Of a stretch of 18,942 bases of DNA, positions 7,986 to 15,392 are shown one piece after another. The translations under genes and the position numbers were made by a program. The stretch covers positions 1-18,942 of the forward strand of contig JASLIW010000065.1 in the NCBI GenBank assembly GCA_030152865.1, read 5' to 3'. The DNA is from Bacteroides sp. GTDB lineage: Bacteria; Bacteroidota; Bacteroidia; Bacteroidales; Bacteroidaceae. Under the pieces are notes generated by a model, which worked only from the letters and a program-made list of their open reading frames with translations, searched no databases and was not told where the DNA came from. Within the stretch, counting starts at the first letter, position 1; the number at the start of each line of letters is the position of its first letter.

Positions 7986-8192
7986 ATGACAAAAAAAACA
8001 CGCTTCTTACTCATCCTAATCCAAGTACTTGTACTCTATGTGATTTTGATGTTTCTCACCCAAACGATAGATGGTGCTGAGTTTAAGTTGTTTTACTTAT
8101 CGCTGAGCGATACTCCCAAAACAACCTCTTTTTTCTTCTTGGGTTCTGCCCTTACGGTAATCAACACCTTTGTGTTTCTAAAGAAGAAATAG
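7986..8192 (+). CDS. Small two-span membrane protein, 68 residues
   Basis: I do not recognise the family. The protein has a basic start (MTKKTR), one hydrophobic helix at about 7-26 (FLLILIQVLVLYVILMFL), a short polar loop and a second hydrophobic helix at about 48-65, and it ends KKK. That suggests both ends in the cytoplasm. I chose ATG 7986 over a TTG two codons earlier because that TTG falls at the foot of the 7942-7980 hairpin. It is followed by a strong bidirectional terminator, which supports a real short gene. Any transcript from the S9 gene must pass the hairpin to reach it, and no separate promoter is obvious in the 90 bases between. Confidence 0.6.
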   Translation: MTKKTRFLLILIQVLVLYVILMFLTQTIDGAEFKLFYLSLSDTPKTTSFFFLGSALTVINTFVFLKKK

Positions 8193-8216
8193 CTCAAACA
8201 AAAAACACCCCATAAA

Positions 8217-8247
8217 AATAGCCCCAAAATTAAGTTTTGGGGCTATT
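8217..8247. terminator. Bidirectional intrinsic terminator between convergent genes
   Basis: AATAGCCCCAAAA (8217-8229) pairs perfectly with TTTTGGGGCTATT (8235-8247) around a 5-base loop. AT-rich tails lie on both sides. It serves the small membrane gene (stop 8192) and, on the minus strand, begins only three bases after the distal stop at 8251 of the broken lipoprotein gene. Confidence 0.9.
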
Positions 8248-8250
8248 ACT

Positions 8251-8821
8251 TTATTTACTGATTTCAACACGCCTTATGGGTTTGACGCGAACAGATTTGG
8301 ACTGAACTGAGCGTGTAGGGGGTACAGGCTCAGACTTATTGGCTATCCAGTAAAAGTTCCACTCATTACCATAAGCATCATGTTTAAAATCAGAGAACGA
8401 ACGAATCGTAGTGTATGGTAGTGAGTCCGTATTTACTGAAGCGCACGATTGCCAGGACTTCGCTTTGTGATTCTCCATAGTAGGTAAACTCTACAAAGTC
8501 TGCACCATAACCTTCTCCAACCACATACTTAAAGGGCCACTCCTCTAAGATAGCTCCACTAAAATCTTTGATGTATTCTATGCCATAGCCATAACCTTCG
8601 TAGCTATCGTAATTGAATTCAAAGACACTCACTACATCAATATCAAACTCTCCATTACTAATATATTCTCCAAAATCGATTTCCCAATAGCCACCGGATA
8701 ACTCTTCGTACAAGGGATGATCGTTATAAAAGCGAATATCATCATCATCGCAGGAGCTGAAACCAACTACAGCTACTAATAGTAGAAGTAGGTAGAGGTA
8801 TCTTTTCGTTATTTTCTTCAT
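8251..8821 (-). pseudogene. Lipoprotein gene disrupted by a 4-base frameshift
   Basis: The first frame (8821 to 8390) encodes 143 residues: signal MKKITKRYLYLLLLLVAVVG, lipobox FSSC with the cysteine near residue 24, then DDDD. Acidic residues straight after the cysteine are the surface-export type of signal in Bacteroidota. A beta-rich, aromatic domain follows (GGYWEIDFGEYIS, GYGYGIEYI). It stops as HYDSFVL. A second frame continues with SFSDFKHDAYGNEWNFYW and ends KPIRRVEISK at 8251. Removing one of the two tandem 4-base units at 8395-8405 joins them as HYDSFSDFKHDAYGN, giving an intact product of about 188 residues whose stop abuts the terminator at 8217-8247. So the gene most likely once ended at 8251. 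The 143-residue truncated lipoprotein could still be made. I recognise no family. A sequencing error is the alternative. Confidence 0.7.
8395..8405. repeat. Tandem 4-base repeat (GAAC, 2.75 copies) at the frameshift
   Basis: The plus strand reads GAACGAACGAA. Contracting by one unit restores the lipoprotein frame. The tract is short for classic phase variation, but it is the exact point where the two reading frames meet. Confidence 0.75.
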
Positions 8822-8998
8822 AAGTAATTCTTTAACTAAAACTTCTATTTTTTATACAACCTTTCGGGTGACCTAAAGGTTTACAAGATAAGTAATAATT
8901 AGCGAGTTGAGTTTATAAACTCAGCTTAAATAGTACGAACTCTCTTCTCAGCTGCTGAAAAGCCCTGACTTTAAACGGGCTGTACGCCTAGATTTTAG

Positions 8999-9006
8999 TA
9001 TCTTTG
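8999..9006 (+). promoter_or_regulatory. Promoter -7 box for map-rmuC
   Basis: TATCTTTG is a full TAnnTTTG match 21 bases before the map ATG at 9028. No convincing -33 element lies at 19-21 bases. The leader would be only about 15 bases. Confidence 0.6.
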
Positions 9007-9027
9007 TACGAATTAAAATATAGAATT

Positions 9028-9885
9028 ATGAGCAAACAAAATAGGGGCAGTCGATTTACCCCCTTCAACTATCCGATTGAGATTGAACAAAAAATACAAG
9101 AACTACGTCGCCAAAAGCATGTTATTCTTCCTCCTCGCAAGATTTTGCGTACCAAGGAGGAGCTAGCGGGTATTAAAGCCAGTGCAGAGATTAATACTGC
9201 ACTACTCGACTTTATTACTCCCTATGTCAAAGCTGGCGTATCCACTAGAGCCTTGGATAATCTGGTCTATCAATTTACCACAGATCATGGTGCTATACCT
9301 GCTCCACTAGGTTATGGCGATTTTCCCAAAAGTGTCTGCATCAGTATCAATGATGTGGTTTGCCACGGCATTCCCAACGAGTATGATGTATTGGAAGAGG
9401 GAGATATTGTCAATATCGATGTTTCTACCATATACAAAGGATATTACTCTGATGCTTCACGCATGTTTTTAATTGGAGAGGTAGCTCCAGAAGTGAAACG
9501 ACTAGTAGAGGTTTGTAAGGAGTGTTTAGACTTAGGTATTGCTGCAGCTCAACCTTGGGCTACACTCGGCGATGTGGGACATGCCATACAACAACACGCA
9601 GAAAAGAACGGATTTAGTGTTGTGCGTGATTTTTGTGGGCACGGTGTAGGTATGCAGTTTCACGAAGATCCCGAAGTGCTTCACTACGGCGAGCCGGGTA
9701 CAGGTATGACCCTAGTACCTGGTATGACCTTCACCATAGAGCCTATGCTCAATATGGGTACACATGAGGTGTTTATTGATATCGCCGATGGCTGGACAGC
9801 CTGCACGGACGATGGAAAACCCTCTGCACAATGGGAGCACATGCTTTTAATCACAGCAGATGGTAATGAAATTTTAACGCACTAA
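9028..9885 (+). CDS. map: Methionine aminopeptidase, type I
   Basis: This 285-residue cytoplasmic metalloenzyme removes the initiator methionine from nascent proteins. All five metal ligands are present: D131 (NIDVSTIYKGYYSDASR), D142, H205 (FCGHGVG), E238 (FTIEPML) and E270 (QWEHMLL). The substrate-site histidine H113 (VCHGIPN) is also there. Compared with the 264-residue E. coli enzyme it carries an N-terminal extension of about 40 residues (with PFNYPIEIEQKIQELRRQKH), a form common in Bacteroidota and lacking the Cys-rich SEC-C zinc motif. ATG 9028 is chosen because the in-frame TTG at 9004 lies inside the promoter box. rmuC starts seven bases after its stop, so the two form an operon. Confidence 0.95.
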   Translation: MSKQNRGSRFTPFNYPIEIEQKIQELRRQKHVILPPRKILRTKEELAGIKASAEINTALLDFITPYVKAGVSTRALDNLVYQFTTDHGAIPAPLGYGDFPKSVCISINDVVCHGIPNEYDVLEEGDIVNIDVSTIYKGYYSDASRMFLIGEVAPEVKRLVEVCKECLDLGIAAAQPWATLGDVGHAIQQHAEKNGFSVVRDFCGHGVGMQFHEDPEVLHYGEPGTGMTLVPGMTFTIEPMLNMGTHEVFIDIADGWTACTDDGKPSAQWEHMLLITADGNEILTH

Positions 9886-9892
9886 GCTAGTT

Positions 9893-11122
9893 ATGGAAAC
9901 GATTCTTTTGGTTGTATGCCTCTTACTGCTGCTCATTTTGATTTATCTGGTACAGACTAATGCGCGCAAAGATAAGAGCAAAGAGCTGATACAAAACCTG
10001 TTGCAGCAAGAGATGAAAAATAACCGTACGGAGCTCAACCAAAGCATTCAACTGCTTAGGCAAGAGCTACACCAATCCATCAATCAAGGAATGGTACAAC
10101 TCCAAAGTACGCTCAACAAGAACCAACAGCTTGCCTCTCAGCTCCACATGGAGCGCTTTGAACTCATGGCACGCCAGCAAGAACAGCTGATTCAATCGAC
10201 CGAAAAACGACTAGACAGCATGCGTGATATGGTAGAAGAAAAGCTGCAAAAAACACTGAATGAACGCATCAGTCAGTCCTTTGAGATGGTACGCAAAAAC
10301 TTGGAACAAGTACAGCGTGGCCTAGGCGAGATGCAATCACTTGCACAAGATGTTGGGGGCTTGAAAAAAGTGCTGAGCAATGTCAAGACCAGAGGAACAT
10401 TTGGTGAAGTACAGCTAGGAGCACTTTTAGACCAGATGCTCAGCCCTGAACAGTACGAAGCCAATGTAAAAACCAAACGAGGATCGAATAATATTGTAGA
10501 GTATGCCATCAAGCTTCCGGGTCAGGATGACGATGGAAGTGTGGTGTATCTACCTATAGATGCCAAGTTTCCTAAGGATGTCTATGAGCACTACTACGAT
10601 GCAACACAAGCGGGAGATGTAGCAGCCATAGAGCTGGCAGGTAAACAGCTCGAAAGCACCATCAAAAGTATGGCCAAAGATGTGAGTCAAAAATACATTG
10701 ACCCCCCACATACCACAGACTTTGCCATCTTATTCCTTCCCTTTGAAAACATCTATGCAGAAGTGATCCGCCGTACGGCCCTAGTAGAAGAGCTACAGTA
10801 TAAACACAAGATTATGGTGACAGGCCCTACAACACTAGGCGCTATCTTAAATAGTTTGCAAATGGGATTCCGCACTTTGGCTATTCAAAAGCGCAGCAGT
10901 GAAGTTTGGAAGGTACTGGGAGATGTAAAACGAGAGTTTACTAAGTTTGGAGGGATGCTTCAGAAAGTGAAGAATAACTTACAAACAGCGGGCAACCAGC
11001 TCGAAGAGGTCATGGGTGTACGTACACGTGCCATTGAACGAACTCTTCGTCAGGTTGAGGAGCTTCCATTGAATGAAGACCAGCCGATACTTCCGCCGAA
11101 TGAGAACTTAAAGAGGAGTTAG
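9893..11122 (+). CDS. rmuC: DNA recombination protein RmuC
   Basis: This 409-residue protein of the RmuC family (PF02646) limits rearrangements at inverted repeats; a nuclease role is proposed for the family. A single N-terminal membrane anchor lies at about 4-21 (ILLVVCLLLLLILIYLVQ). A long Gln-rich coiled coil runs from about 28 to 165. The conserved core begins at RGTFGEVQLGALLDQML (167-183) and contains YLPIDAKFPKD (219-229), the PD-(D/E)XK-like strand with D223 and K225. YIDPPHTTDFAILFLPFEN and VTGPTTLGAILNSLQMG are further family blocks. It is translationally close behind map (7-base gap) and closed by the terminator at 11158-11190. I see nothing missing. Confidence 0.93.
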   Translation: METILLVVCLLLLLILIYLVQTNARKDKSKELIQNLLQQEMKNNRTELNQSIQLLRQELHQSINQGMVQLQSTLNKNQQLASQLHMERFELMARQQEQLIQSTEKRLDSMRDMVEEKLQKTLNERISQSFEMVRKNLEQVQRGLGEMQSLAQDVGGLKKVLSNVKTRGTFGEVQLGALLDQMLSPEQYEANVKTKRGSNNIVEYAIKLPGQDDDGSVVYLPIDAKFPKDVYEHYYDATQAGDVAAIELAGKQLESTIKSMAKDVSQKYIDPPHTTDFAILFLPFENIYAEVIRRTALVEELQYKHKIMVTGPTTLGAILNSLQMGFRTLAIQKRSSEVWKVLGDVKREFTKFGGMLQKVKNNLQTAGNQLEEVMGVRTRAIERTLRQVEELPLNEDQPILPPNENLKRS

Positions 11123-11157
11123 ATATTACTCATCTGATTAAGCCTATAAAAAACAGA

Positions 11158-11190
11158 AAGTCCCGAATAGCTTTGTTCGGGGCTTTTTTT
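11158..11190. terminator. Bidirectional terminator between rmuC and the minus-strand orphan
   Basis: AAGTCCCGAA (11158-11167) pairs with TTCGGGGCTT (11176-11185), 10 bp with one G-U, followed by a T-run on the plus strand. On the minus strand it starts a few bases past the stop at 11195 and is also followed by T-rich sequence. Confidence 0.85.
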
Positions 11191-11194
11191 AAAT

Positions 11195-11563
11195 CTATGC
11201 TTTTAGGTAAGTACAACTCACCACATAAGTAGGCTCTACTACTATCTCTTTGATGCCATTCTCATCGTAACGTAAGCGAATCTTACTGTGGTTGTCTTTG
11301 TTGTTGAAGCTAAAAAGAGGCTCTACCGATTCATATATCTCTTCCTTGGGCTTTTTTTCAGCTAGTTTATACTCTACAACAGTACTAGAAAGTACACGGT
11401 TGGAAACCTCTTCAAAGGAGAACTCATCACCAATAGCAGACATCTCTACTGCCAATTTATTCTCAGGTTTCTTCTTTAGTATAAATTCTCTTTCATGATT
11501 TTTGTTGTAACCTCCTAGGTTTAATTTGTGAGCATCTGATTTAAATGTAATTACTTTATCCAT
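11195..11563 (-). CDS. Hypothetical cytoplasmic protein, 122 residues
   Basis: I do not recognise this protein. It has no signal peptide, membrane segment or cysteine motif; the only cysteine is near the C terminus. It is highly charged, with Lys/Glu-rich stretches (ILKKKPENK, KLAEKKPKEEIYE) and alternating beta-type segments toward the end (KIRLRYDENGIKEIVVEPTYVV). The start ATG at 11561-11563 is supported by a promoter with -33 and -7 elements at 11604-11634. It shares the bidirectional terminator with rmuC. A single-gene unit with regulatory signals at both ends argues that it is real, but nothing in it points to a function. Confidence 0.65.
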   Translation of the reverse strand: MDKVITFKSDAHKLNLGGYNKNHEREFILKKKPENKLAVEMSAIGDEFSFEEVSNRVLSSTVVEYKLAEKKPKEEIYESVEPLFSFNNKDNHSKIRLRYDENGIKEIVVEPTYVVSCTYLKA

Positions 11564-11603
11564 ATTGTTCTTTTAAAAGTTAATAAATTTATTTGACCTT
11601 CTT

Positions 11604-11634
11604 ATAAGATAAGGAAAATAAACAACATTTCAAA
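11604..11634 (-). promoter_or_regulatory. Promoter of the 122-residue orphan gene
   Basis: On the minus strand TTTG (11631-11634) is followed, after exactly 19 bases, by TATCTTAT (11604-11611), a 4-of-6 match at the fixed positions of TAnnTTTG. The leader to the ATG at 11563 is about 35 bases. Confidence 0.45.
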
Positions 11635-11759
11635 ATAACATCAAAACACTAGCCCTACAAAAACAAGTATATCAGCATATTATTGAAAGCCCTGACAGGA
11701 TAAATGGGCCTTTATCAATGTTGAAAAATCAATACACATGATCCAACACTGAAAGGACT

Positions 11760-11929
11760 TTAATACAAAAGGTCTGCCTTCGCTAAAGCAGACCTTATCT
11801 ATATTACTATACTATTTGACGAAACAACTAATTTGGAATGGCAATTAGGACTTAGTACGTTTTAAGTCTCATGTGTGTTTTTCATTCGTAATAGTATAGG
11901 CAAAAGTGCAAGGAAATCAACTACCTTGC
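11760..11929 (-). ncRNA. Candidate structured small RNA
   Basis: Read on the minus strand, three consecutive structures appear. First is a hairpin, GCAAGG/CCTTGC (11924-11929 with 11908-11913). Second is a three-way junction. Its outer stem pairs 11885-11899 with 11807-11823: CTATACTATT with AATAGTATAG, then ACGAA with TTCGT, with a 2-base bulge. It encloses CTAATT/AATTAG (11828-11848) and GACTTA/TAAGTC (11849-11868). Third is AAGGTCTGC/GCAGACCTT (11769-11796), followed on the minus strand by TTTTGTATT, like an intrinsic terminator. No gene on the minus strand would need that terminator. No clear promoter box lies upstream; only CACTTTTG (11901-11908) is close. I recognise no known RNA family. 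It could instead be a leader structure on the plus strand. Confidence 0.33.
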
Positions 11930-12125
11930 TCTTTACAAGATATGTATTTTGAGAATAAATCCCAGAATAATCCCTAAGAAAATACCAAAAGCTGCTTTAT
12001 AGCATATATTTAGAGGCTATTGGTGTTGCTAAGCTCGATTTTAATTGCTTAAAGTGCCTATCTGTCTGCCTAATTCAATAAAAACACTTATATTCAGTAC
12101 ATCTAACTATTTAAAACACACTCTT

Positions 12126-14555
12126 ATGAAAAAAATTGCACTTGCTTTACTCGGTCTAGCAGGTTTATTTACAATGACTATGGCTCAAGATGAACTAAAG
12201 TATCAAAAACCTCCGAAAGAAATTTTAGAACTAGCAGACTTTCAACGTCCGCCTGCACTGATGATAGATAATCATCAAAAATACATGGTGTTTAGATACC
12301 GTGACACCTACCAATCGTTAGCAGAGCTTTCTGCTCCAGAACTTCGATTGGCAGGACTACGTATCAATCCCATTACTCGCATTAGTAGCACCCTTAGGTA
12401 TTACAACAAGCTCAGTTACAAAGGCTTTAGCAGCCAAGAGCTAAAGACCTTTGAGGGATTACCTGATTCTCCTAAAATAGCTTATACCATCTGGTCGCCC
12501 GATCAGTCTAAATTTGCCTTTACCCATACAACAGAAACTGGAGTCGAGCTTTGGCTAGCCGACTTAGAAACAGGCCAGGCAAAAAAACTAACTGAAGATA
12601 GGCTCAATGCTACCTTGGGTAGGCCTTTTACTTGGGATAATGAAGGCAAAGGGCTCTACATTTTTGTGCGCCCAAGCGATAACCCAGCTTTAGTGAGTCC
12701 TAAGGAGGCTATTCCAGAAGGCCCTATTGCATCGAATACGCTAGTGGGACAGGTAGCACAAAATATCACCTACCAAGACCTACTTAAAAGCCCCATCGAT
12801 GAGCAAAACTTCGAAACCCTTGTGCGTTCAGAGATTCATTATGTGGACCTGAACGGCAATAGCCAACTTTGGGCAGAAGCCGATCTTTTTTCAGATCTTA
12901 CTATCTCTCCTGATGGCAACTACCTGCTTACTTCTTCTTATACTCGCCCCTATTCATACATTCTGCCCTCCTTTAGCTTTCCTGTAAAAACTGAAGTACG
13001 CTCTACCAAAGGTGAGCTGATTAAGGAGATCAATCACAAACCACTGGTGGAGAACAAGCCTAGGGGTTTCATGTCTACCTATACAGGCAAACGATACATC
13101 GCTTGGCGGGCTGACAAGCCTGCTACGCTGTACTGGGTAGAAGCTCAAGATGAAGGAGATGCCAATAAGCCCGTTGAGTTTAGGGATTTTGTGTACCAGT
13201 GGGATGCACCCTTCGAGCAAGAGCCACAGTACCTCAGTAAAACCATCAATCGTTTTGCTGGTATTACTTGGGGCAATGCCAACACGGCTGTACTCTATGA
13301 CTCTTGGTGGGATACACGCAACCAGAAGATCTATACTTTCAATCCTGCTCAGCCCAATGAAGATCCTAAAATTTTATTTGACTTAGACTATCAAGATGCT
13401 TACCAGAATCCAGGTAGCTTTGATACGGAGAAGAATGACTTTGGACGCTATGTGCTTCGACTCAACGGCCAGCAAGCCTACCTCATTGGGGATGGATTTC
13501 GTCCTGATGGACAATTTCCTTTTGTCGATGAAATCAACCTCAAAACGCAGGCTAAAAAACGTATCTTTGAATCTGCCTATACCGACAAAAAACTCAGTAT
13601 ATCGCGGATCATAGACCCCAAAGCGGGTGAGTTTTTGGTCAACCTACAGTCTAGCTCTGACTATCCGAACTACTACCTACTCCACACCAAGAAGCGAATC
13701 GCACCCATACAGCTCACCTTCTTTGAGAATCCTTTTAAGGCGATGGAAGGAGTCTATAAGGAGCTGATTACCTACACTCGAAAAGATGGAGTACAGCTGA
13801 GTGGTACGCTCTACCTGCCTGCCAATTACGACAGAGTAGCTAAAACAGAAAAGCTGCCCCTAGTGATGTGGGCTTACCCCGCTGAATACAAAGACAAAAA
13901 TAGCGCAGGTCAGACCACAACCAATCCCAATGAGTTTATCTTCCCCTACTACGGCTCACCTATTTATTGGGTGACACAAGGCTATGCTATCTTAGATAAT
14001 GCAGCCTTCCCTATCGTAGGAGAGGGTGAAGAAGAGCCCAACGATACCTTCGTGGAGCAACTCATAGCCAATGCAGAGGCCGCTATAGATGAGTTAGATG
14101 CTAGGGGATATATTGATCGAGCACGTGTTGCTATTGGAGGCCACTCCTATGGAGCCTTTATGACAGCCAATCTGCTCTCACACTGCGATTTATTTGCAGC
14201 AGGTATCGCTCGAAGTGGTGCTTACAACCGTACACTTACTCCCTTTGGCTTCCAAAATGAGCAACGTACTTACTGGGATGCACCAGAGGTATATAATACG
14301 ATGTCACCCTTTATGCATGCAGATAAAATGAAAACTCCCTTGCTCCTTATTCATGGGGCAGACGACAACAACGCAGGAACGCATACCATGCAGAGTGAGC
14401 GTTACTTTAGTGCACTCAAAGGTTTCGGAGCTCCTGCTCGTTTGGTGCTACTCCCCAAAGAGAGCCACAGCTATTTTGCCAAAGAGTCTGTCTTGCATGT
14501 CTTATGGGAACAGGATCAGTGGCTCGATAAATACGTAAAGAACAAAAAGAAATAA
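12126..14555 (+). CDS. Secreted S9D family peptidase (glutamyl endopeptidase-like)
   Basis: This 809-residue exported serine peptidase resembles the chloroplast glutamyl peptidase (CGEP) group, whose characterised members cut after Glu. ATG 12126 is chosen because it opens a clean signal peptide, MKKIALALLGLAGLFTMTMA, cleaved before QDE. An upstream in-frame start at 12045 would bury that signal. The S9D hallmark PELRLAGLRINP is at 71-82, preceded by PPKEILELAD and RPPALMIDNHQKYM. A beta-propeller fills about 85-540. The hydrolase domain has S674 in GGHSYGAF, D747 in HGADDNN and H781 in KESHSY, so the triad is complete. It is not close in sequence to the S9 enzyme at 5348; the two belong to different S9 subfamilies. 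It is a single-gene unit ending at a strong terminator. Glu specificity is inferred from the subfamily. Confidence 0.9.
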   Translation: MKKIALALLGLAGLFTMTMAQDELKYQKPPKEILELADFQRPPALMIDNHQKYMVFRYRDTYQSLAELSAPELRLAGLRINPITRISSTLRYYNKLSYKGFSSQELKTFEGLPDSPKIAYTIWSPDQSKFAFTHTTETGVELWLADLETGQAKKLTEDRLNATLGRPFTWDNEGKGLYIFVRPSDNPALVSPKEAIPEGPIASNTLVGQVAQNITYQDLLKSPIDEQNFETLVRSEIHYVDLNGNSQLWAEADLFSDLTISPDGNYLLTSSYTRPYSYILPSFSFPVKTEVRSTKGELIKEINHKPLVENKPRGFMSTYTGKRYIAWRADKPATLYWVEAQDEGDANKPVEFRDFVYQWDAPFEQEPQYLSKTINRFAGITWGNANTAVLYDSWWDTRNQKIYTFNPAQPNEDPKILFDLDYQDAYQNPGSFDTEKNDFGRYVLRLNGQQAYLIGDGFRPDGQFPFVDEINLKTQAKKRIFESAYTDKKLSISRIIDPKAGEFLVNLQSSSDYPNYYLLHTKKRIAPIQLTFFENPFKAMEGVYKELITYTRKDGVQLSGTLYLPANYDRVAKTEKLPLVMWAYPAEYKDKNSAGQTTTNPNEFIFPYYGSPIYWVTQGYAILDNAAFPIVGEGEEEPNDTFVEQLIANAEAAIDELDARGYIDRARVAIGGHSYGAFMTANLLSHCDLFAAGIARSGAYNRTLTPFGFQNEQRTYWDAPEVYNTMSPFMHADKMKTPLLLIHGADDNNAGTHTMQSERYFSALKGFGAPARLVLLPKESHSYFAKESVLHVLWEQDQWLDKYVKNKKK

Positions 14556-14581
14556 GAGGTTTACCTCCTTATATGTATAAG

Positions 14582-14615
14582 AAAGACTCCAAGCCTTATT
14601 TGCTTGGAGTCTTTT
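14582..14615. terminator. Bidirectional terminator between S9D and the methyltransferase gene
   Basis: AAAGACTCCAAGC (14582-14594) pairs perfectly with GCTTGGAGTCTTT (14602-14614) around a 7-base loop, followed by T's on the plus strand. The minus strand also runs into T-rich sequence, serving the convergent gene that ends at 14651. Confidence 0.9.
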
Positions 14616-14650
14616 TACTTATAGGCTAGATTAATGTACAGAACGTTCAC

Positions 14651-15265
14651 TTATTTTCTCCCCACATACCTTAAAACAGAGGATAAACCCTGATGACCAA
14701 CTCCCTCCGACAAATGTACTTCTAGCTCTTGCAAACTAATGAGCTCTAAGGATTTGAAGGTATCCTCTATCTCTTCTCTGGCATACAGCATATCTATATG
14801 GGAAGGACCGCCTGCCGAAGGGTTGACTTGTTGATGCCTAATTTGATTTTTCGTGAAACCTTCTAAGATTAAATACCCTCCCTCCTTCAGCAAGGGCAGT
14901 AGCTTCTTAAAATAGCTCTTTCTAAGCTGTTTGGGTAGATGTACAAAAGTAAGTACAATTAAGTCGTATGAGCTATCTGCGTAATAACCATCTAGGTTTT
15001 TAAAGTCAAGCACCTCAAACTGTAGATGCACTCCTTTTTTTCTAGCCAGTCGTAGCGCCTTCTCACGAGCCACTGCACTCTGGTCAAAAGCGTGTACTTG
15101 CCAACCTTTGCTTGCAGCATATACGCCATTTCTTCCCTCACCATCGCCTGGCAACAGGATTTGGCCTGCAGGTAGTGCATCAATAAATTCCTTGAAAAAG
15201 AGATTGGGGGTTTCACCATAACGGTACTCTTCCCTACTATATTGTTCATTCCATGAATTATTCAT
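14651..15265 (-). CDS. Class I SAM-dependent methyltransferase (TehB/thiopurine-type)
   Basis: This 204-residue cytoplasmic protein has a Rossmann-fold methyltransferase core. The N-terminal WNEQYSREEYRYGETPNLFF (5-24) is typical of TehB/TPMT-like small-molecule methyltransferases. Motif I is ILLPGDGEGRNGVYAA (36-51), with the acidic motif II at AFDQS (59-63), motif post-II VLDFKNL (85-91), motif IV YDLIVLTFVHLP (100-111) and a GGYLILEGF strand (129-137). Substrates in this group range from tellurite or selenite to halides and thiols, and none can be picked here. No resistance or transport gene is adjacent. Terminators isolate it on both sides (14582-14615 and 15335-15368), so it must have its own promoter in 15266-15334, which I could not identify. 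Confidence 0.85.
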   Translation of the reverse strand: MNNSWNEQYSREEYRYGETPNLFFKEFIDALPAGQILLPGDGEGRNGVYAASKGWQVHAFDQSAVAREKALRLARKKGVHLQFEVLDFKNLDGYYADSSYDLIVLTFVHLPKQLRKSYFKKLLPLLKEGGYLILEGFTKNQIRHQQVNPSAGGPSHIDMLYAREEIEDTFKSLELISLQELEVHLSEGVGHQGLSSVLRYVGRK

Positions 15266-15334
15266 ATCAGTAAATCTATTTAAATGTATTCTTAACTATT
15301 TATATACACTCTTAGCCTTGATCTTGTTTAGCAA

Positions 15335-15368
15335 AAAGGAGCTATTCTCCTTAGAGAACAGCTCCTTT
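15335..15368 (-). terminator. Terminator of the PCMD-type lipoprotein gene
   Basis: AAAGGAGCT (15335-15343) pairs with AGCTCCTTT (15360-15368). After one mismatch, TTCTC pairs with GAGAA around a CTTA loop. On the minus strand the stem is followed by a T-run. It lies 24 bases after the stop at 15393. Confidence 0.8.
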
Positions 15369-15392
15369 ATATTATTCTACTGATTGAATAGA

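Larger units (their letters stand above)
11564..12125. other. 562-base intergenic region rich in inverted repeats
   Basis: There is no credible ORF. It holds the promoter of the 122-residue gene (11604-11634, -) and a 6-bp hairpin GATAAA/TTTATC (11699-11716). The structured segment at 11760-11929 is annotated separately. A weak TATATTCA box (12089-12096) lies 30 bases before the S9D ATG, with TCTG 20 bases upstream of it. Confidence 0.55.

Noticed and set aside
8850..8890. Imperfect inverted repeat AACCTTT/AAAGGTT upstream of the broken lipoprotein
   Set aside because: It has only a 7-bp stem with mismatched interior and no T-run or conserved position; it could arise by chance.
11933..12013. 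Minus-strand open stretch with a hydrophobic Gly-rich pattern (AAFGIFLGIILGFILK)
   Set aside because: It looks like a membrane helix, but there is no ATG, GTG or TTG start before the upstream in-frame stop. At most it is a decayed small ORF, not supportable as a gene.
12045..12125. N-terminal extension of the S9D peptidase to 12045
   Set aside because: It would put 27 residues in front of a well-formed signal peptide, so ATG 12126 is preferred.
5348..14555. Possibility that the two S9 peptidases are a recent duplication
   Set aside because: Motifs around the catalytic residues and the N-terminal regions differ strongly (S9D hallmark only in the second), so they are different subfamilies.
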